Origin: Apostichopus japonicus
Taxonomy: Eukaryota > Echinodermata > Holothuroidea > Aspidochirotida > Stichopodidae
Assembly: GCF_037975245.1 (NCBI RefSeq)
Contig: NC_092579.1
Location: forward strand, 17,012,178 to 17,076,177
Reading direction: 5' to 3'
DNA: 64,000 nucleotides
Every line of letters begins with the position of its first letter. Position 1 is the first letter of the stretch. This document shows positions 60,641 to 64,000 of the stretch, piece after piece. Below the pieces are notes generated by a model, which worked only from the letters and a program-made list of their open reading frames with translations, made no database searches and was not told the DNA's origin. Made by a program: the position numbers and the translations under genes.

Positions 60641-62194
60641 TGTATGTCACTTTTTAACTTTCGGAAACATAAATTCAGATATAGCAGAACGAAATTTCTT
60701 TATACTACAATATAAATTGTAGCACTGAACATCATATCCAATCGAGCTATTAGCATCAGTGGCAAAGTTATGAACTTCAAAGCACCACCACATTTGCTGA
60801 ACTGTTTAATTGGCACACATCCAGACACTACAAATATGTTCTAAGTTACAAGGTTTATACTTGTCATATATACTAACAGCAAATCGATCCAAAAATGCAT
60901 ATCCTGTCATCCTTCACATATTTCACCGAAGCATCTACTTGATTTAATGTTTTTATGAGACATACACTTTGTTCAATGGGAAGGGGCAGGGGAAAAGTAC
61001 GAGTTAGGACATTGGGAAGAGTAGGGAGAATCGTGGAGGGGTGTGATGGGGGTTTGTTACTGAGTAATAAAAATATGATAAGATAACAAAAAGGTGGCAT
61101 CATGATAGTATAGCAATATCAATCTTTCCATTCTTGAAAAAGAAAGAGGCAAAAGATTACAATATTAAAGTACAACAAAATACAAAGATAAACAAAGATA
61201 CCATTTATTTTTCACAAATTTCCTACCTTCATGAACCAATATAGAGTTATATAACACACAAATGTAATACATTGTGACCATTTTATATTGAAGATAAAAT
61301 CGTTTTTTTTCCCCAGAAAAATCATGTAGCTCTGTCTTAAATTAATTAAAAATATGGGTACTTAAATATGAATTGCAAACACTCAGTCATAGTTATATGG
61401 GACAAACACAGATTATATCAAAAATTCTTTACCTAATTCTTAAACCATTTGGATCAAAATTTACGACATATTAATAACTGATAATCAGTAATACATCTAA
61501 GAGCACAATAAACATTGATCATGAATACTACATTTGGGAAGCAGAAAACCCCCCATAAAACAATTGACATTTAATTGACTGTCATGAAGTAACAAGATTG
61601 CTATTTTGTTCTTCCTAATTAGTCTCTTTTTTGCTGATTTTAGGTCAACTCAGAAAATAGCTCCCCTCCTCTCATTAAAAGAGATAATTCTGTGGCAGTT
61701 TAGAAAGACTGGGAACCAGACAGGTGCAAATATATCACTTTGGACCCTTCTTAACAGAAAAAGAGAGGCAACTCTTTTCTATTGCACTGTATTTTACCAA
61801 TTCGATCAACATATTTGTTTTGGGTTCTAGAGTTGCAGGAGGTGGGTGGGGTGGTGGGGGTGGTGGAGGTGGGATTAAAACTTTGGCATTTTTTTCTGCT
61901 AGAAATTTAGAATACTGCAAGTAAGAGTACCTCCAATGTGTACATTCTAATAAAGTTCTACAAAAGAATATACAAAAGGTGTGTTTTTTACGACATTAAC
62001 ATCCACAATGAACAAATGTTACTTTCAACCATGATACTCAGTTAACTTGTATTACTTAAGGCACAAAATGTATTATAAAAATAGAAAAACCATATCAAAA
62101 ATATTAATAAATGCTAAGGAAAACTTTACTCAAAAACAAAAGAAATACAGAATTAAAGAATGAAAGATTTCTGTTGACATCAGCCTGTCGTGGA
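60641..62194. other. Intergenic gap between the two fucosidase genes
   Basis: About 1.7 kb between the upstream gene's stop and the candidate first exon of the complete gene. It holds a G-rich patch at about 61831-61873 (GGTGGG runs, G-quadruplex potential). No exon seen. Confidence 0.6.
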
Positions 62195-63559
62195 TCAATT
62201 AACGCCATTCATCTTCAGCACCCAAGCATAGTCACAAGGGAGTTGAGGTCCTGCCAGTGGAGGGAACTGCACAGTCATTGTCACACCTGGTTTGGCACCT
62301 TTGCTCCACTGAAGAGGGGTCTTTACTCCCAACATAGTCACCACTGTACTTGCAGATGGTGCTGGCGCGCCGAGGTCCAGGGTGTTGTCCTTAGGCCAAT
62401 CCAGAACAAACGCGTATACTGAAGAGTTCTTCATGGTGTACCTGAGATGGGACATCAAAATAATGATACAATTACAGAAGTCTGTGATGATCTCAAATAC
62501 AGATTTTTTCCTGCTTTTCCTCAGCCCCCCCTCCAAACCCTTCCACCCCCCCCAAAAAAATTCATATCAGCTTAATTGAAGATATCAAGAAAATCACATA
62601 GAGAAAAATAACTATGGAACAGATATACAGATTATTGACTCAATTTATGCTGCGTTAAGTTATTCTATTATTCTATTTTTTACTGGAATTAGATTTGTCA
62701 TTTGACAAAACTTTTTCTTTGTTTTACTGCAGCATCACATACTGTGAGAAAGTGGAAGCGTTTGATATCAAATAGGCATAAAAAGGCAGTACTTTTTTCA
62801 CTTGCTTTGACTGGAAATTATAGTCCTTTGCTAATAGACAAAATGCTTTTCAAAAATTTATGCCACTGCTCAAAAGATCATGTTATGCATTTTTAATTAT
62901 GTCACATGAGACACTTTAACTCAAGAAAGCTTGTTACTTTTCAAAATACATGTTCACATTTTGGCTAGGCTTAGAACACTTTCTGATGACAGGTACGTAA
63001 GCCTAGCCCCTACATTGTATATAGCATCATCAGAGATGATATCATTTCCTGTGATCAACTATCAACTCTGATTGCCAACATAATGTACCATTTTAGGCAG
63101 GAAAAAATATTTCAACAGATGCATAAAGGTGGAATATTTTCAAATTGATTTCATTTATGAATTTATTGGATGATAAGACCACATTCTGAAAAGTAGCAAG
63201 CAATTTTTATTAGGTACATTGTAAAACATGTGTTGCAACAGTAAATACAACCAGCTCACAATTTCATTTGTGTGTGACATGTGTGCTAGGGTAACAAATC
63301 AACTTACGTTCAAGTACAACAAACTTTTTTGGCTTCTTGCTTTCATTCCAAAGCATTTAATTGATTGCCACCATTTAGTTTATCTTACCATACTCCAGGG
63401 GTAAGGGTATCATTTTGAGCTCTCCATGGGTTTGATGCATACACTGCCTCTCCATTGACACCGAGCCAGGCACCGGTTTGTCGCAGCCTCTCCTCAAAGA
63501 TGGGAATAATGCGACCATCATGAGTTGGTCCAAAGTTCATCAGGAGGTTACCACCACAA
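62195..63559 (-). CDS. FUCA1: Second alpha-L-fucosidase gene, last two exons (partial, runs off the right edge)
   Basis: Exon G' is 63559-63389 (171 bp) and exon H' is 62441-62195 (247 bp, stop TGA). Lengths and phases are identical to exons G and H of the complete gene. G' encodes [20 protein letters not shown] then [21 protein letters not shown]' ends [19 protein letters not shown]. Acceptors are TTCTTCAG and CCATCTCAG, donor GTAAGA. The proteins are very similar but not identical, so this is a real paralogue in head-to-tail tandem, not an assembly echo. Its catalytic exons lie beyond 64000. Confidence 0.92.
62442..63388 (-). other. Second fucosidase gene, intron G'-H' (947 bp)
   Basis: No exon seen. 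It is longer than the equivalent intron of the first gene (590 bp). Confidence 0.85.
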
Positions 63560-64000
63560 CTGAAGAAGAGAAATTTTGAATAAAGAGCTTTTACTAAGAT
63601 GGTCTGAAATTATTGCAAAGAAAAAACCCCAGTGACTTACTGCCTCTTCTGCTCTCGAAACAAAGCAACATGATGAAAGTCACAGCCTCTATGAACCACT
63701 CACTGGCAGATTAACAAACGTACCAGTTGCAGATTCACAAACGTACCAGTGGCAGATTCACAAACGTACCAGTGGCAGATTCACAAACGTACCAGTGATG
63801 TCATGTTAATACTCCAAAATTTGGCTTGGTTTGGGTATTTGTGAACAATAATACTGACCTGTCTCCTTTCACTATAAACAAATTAATAACCTTTTGTAGT
63901 TAGCTGTAACCAAGAAGAATGTCAACAGGGACACCTTCCTCTTCTTCCCTCCTCAACCAATTTGAAAAACTACAATTACTGGCGAGGAGGGCGGGTGCAG
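63560..64000 (-). other. Second fucosidase gene, intron F'-G' (start)
   Basis: It contains a 26 bp tandem repeat (ACCAGTGGCAGATTCACAAAC-like units, about 63698-63797, four copies). The window ends inside this intron. Confidence 0.75.

Overview
This window is animal nuclear DNA. It is AT-rich, carries GT-AG introns, and is full of TA microsatellites, minisatellites and short non-autonomous DNA transposons. There are no operons, ribosome binding sites or phage-like genes. The three gene families present (RASD-type Ras GTPase, USH1G/ANKS4B scaffold, GH29 alpha-L-fucosidase in tandem) and the general texture suggest a marine invertebrate deuterostome. An echinoderm such as a sea cucumber is my best guess, but nothing here proves the taxon.

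Layout. 1-16.4 kb: no recognisable exon; this is intron or upstream DNA of a RASD-like gene, with a cluster of hAT-like miniature elements at 7.8-11.4 kb. 16.42-16.99 kb (+): the last coding exon of the RASD1/RASD2-like GTPase. 17-29.5 kb: gene-poor, with a 3 x 486 bp tandem repeat and a 133 bp inverted-repeat element. 29.7-33.4 kb (-): a complete two-exon USH1G/ANKS4B-like gene (389 aa) with a tRNA-derived SINE in its intron. 33.4-42 kb: gene-poor, with a tandem GAT/ATA-rich satellite, a TA-flanked miniature transposon, a second hAT copy and a long foldback. 42.0-60.5 kb (-): a complete secreted alpha-L-fucosidase gene. 62.2-64 kb (-): the last two exons of a second, tandem fucosidase gene whose 5' part lies beyond the window.

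The most interesting item is the first fucosidase gene. Two consecutive coding exons are each present as a diverged tandem pair: D1/D2 (134 bp each, separated by only 57 bp) and E1/E2 (98 and 101 bp). Within each pair both copies have intact splice sites and identical phases (0 to 2 for D, 2 to 1 for E). Exactly one D plus one E keeps the reading frame through to the stop (476 or 477 codons), while using both members of a pair shifts the frame. This is the architecture of two clusters of mutually exclusive exons. They lie between the catalytic nucleophile region (Asp of WSDG/WADG) and the acid/base Glu exon, so up to four active-site variants of one fucosidase could come from one gene.

The three gene families do different jobs and do not form a pathway. 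Exon coordinates were built by hand from splice signals and reading phase, with no transcript support.
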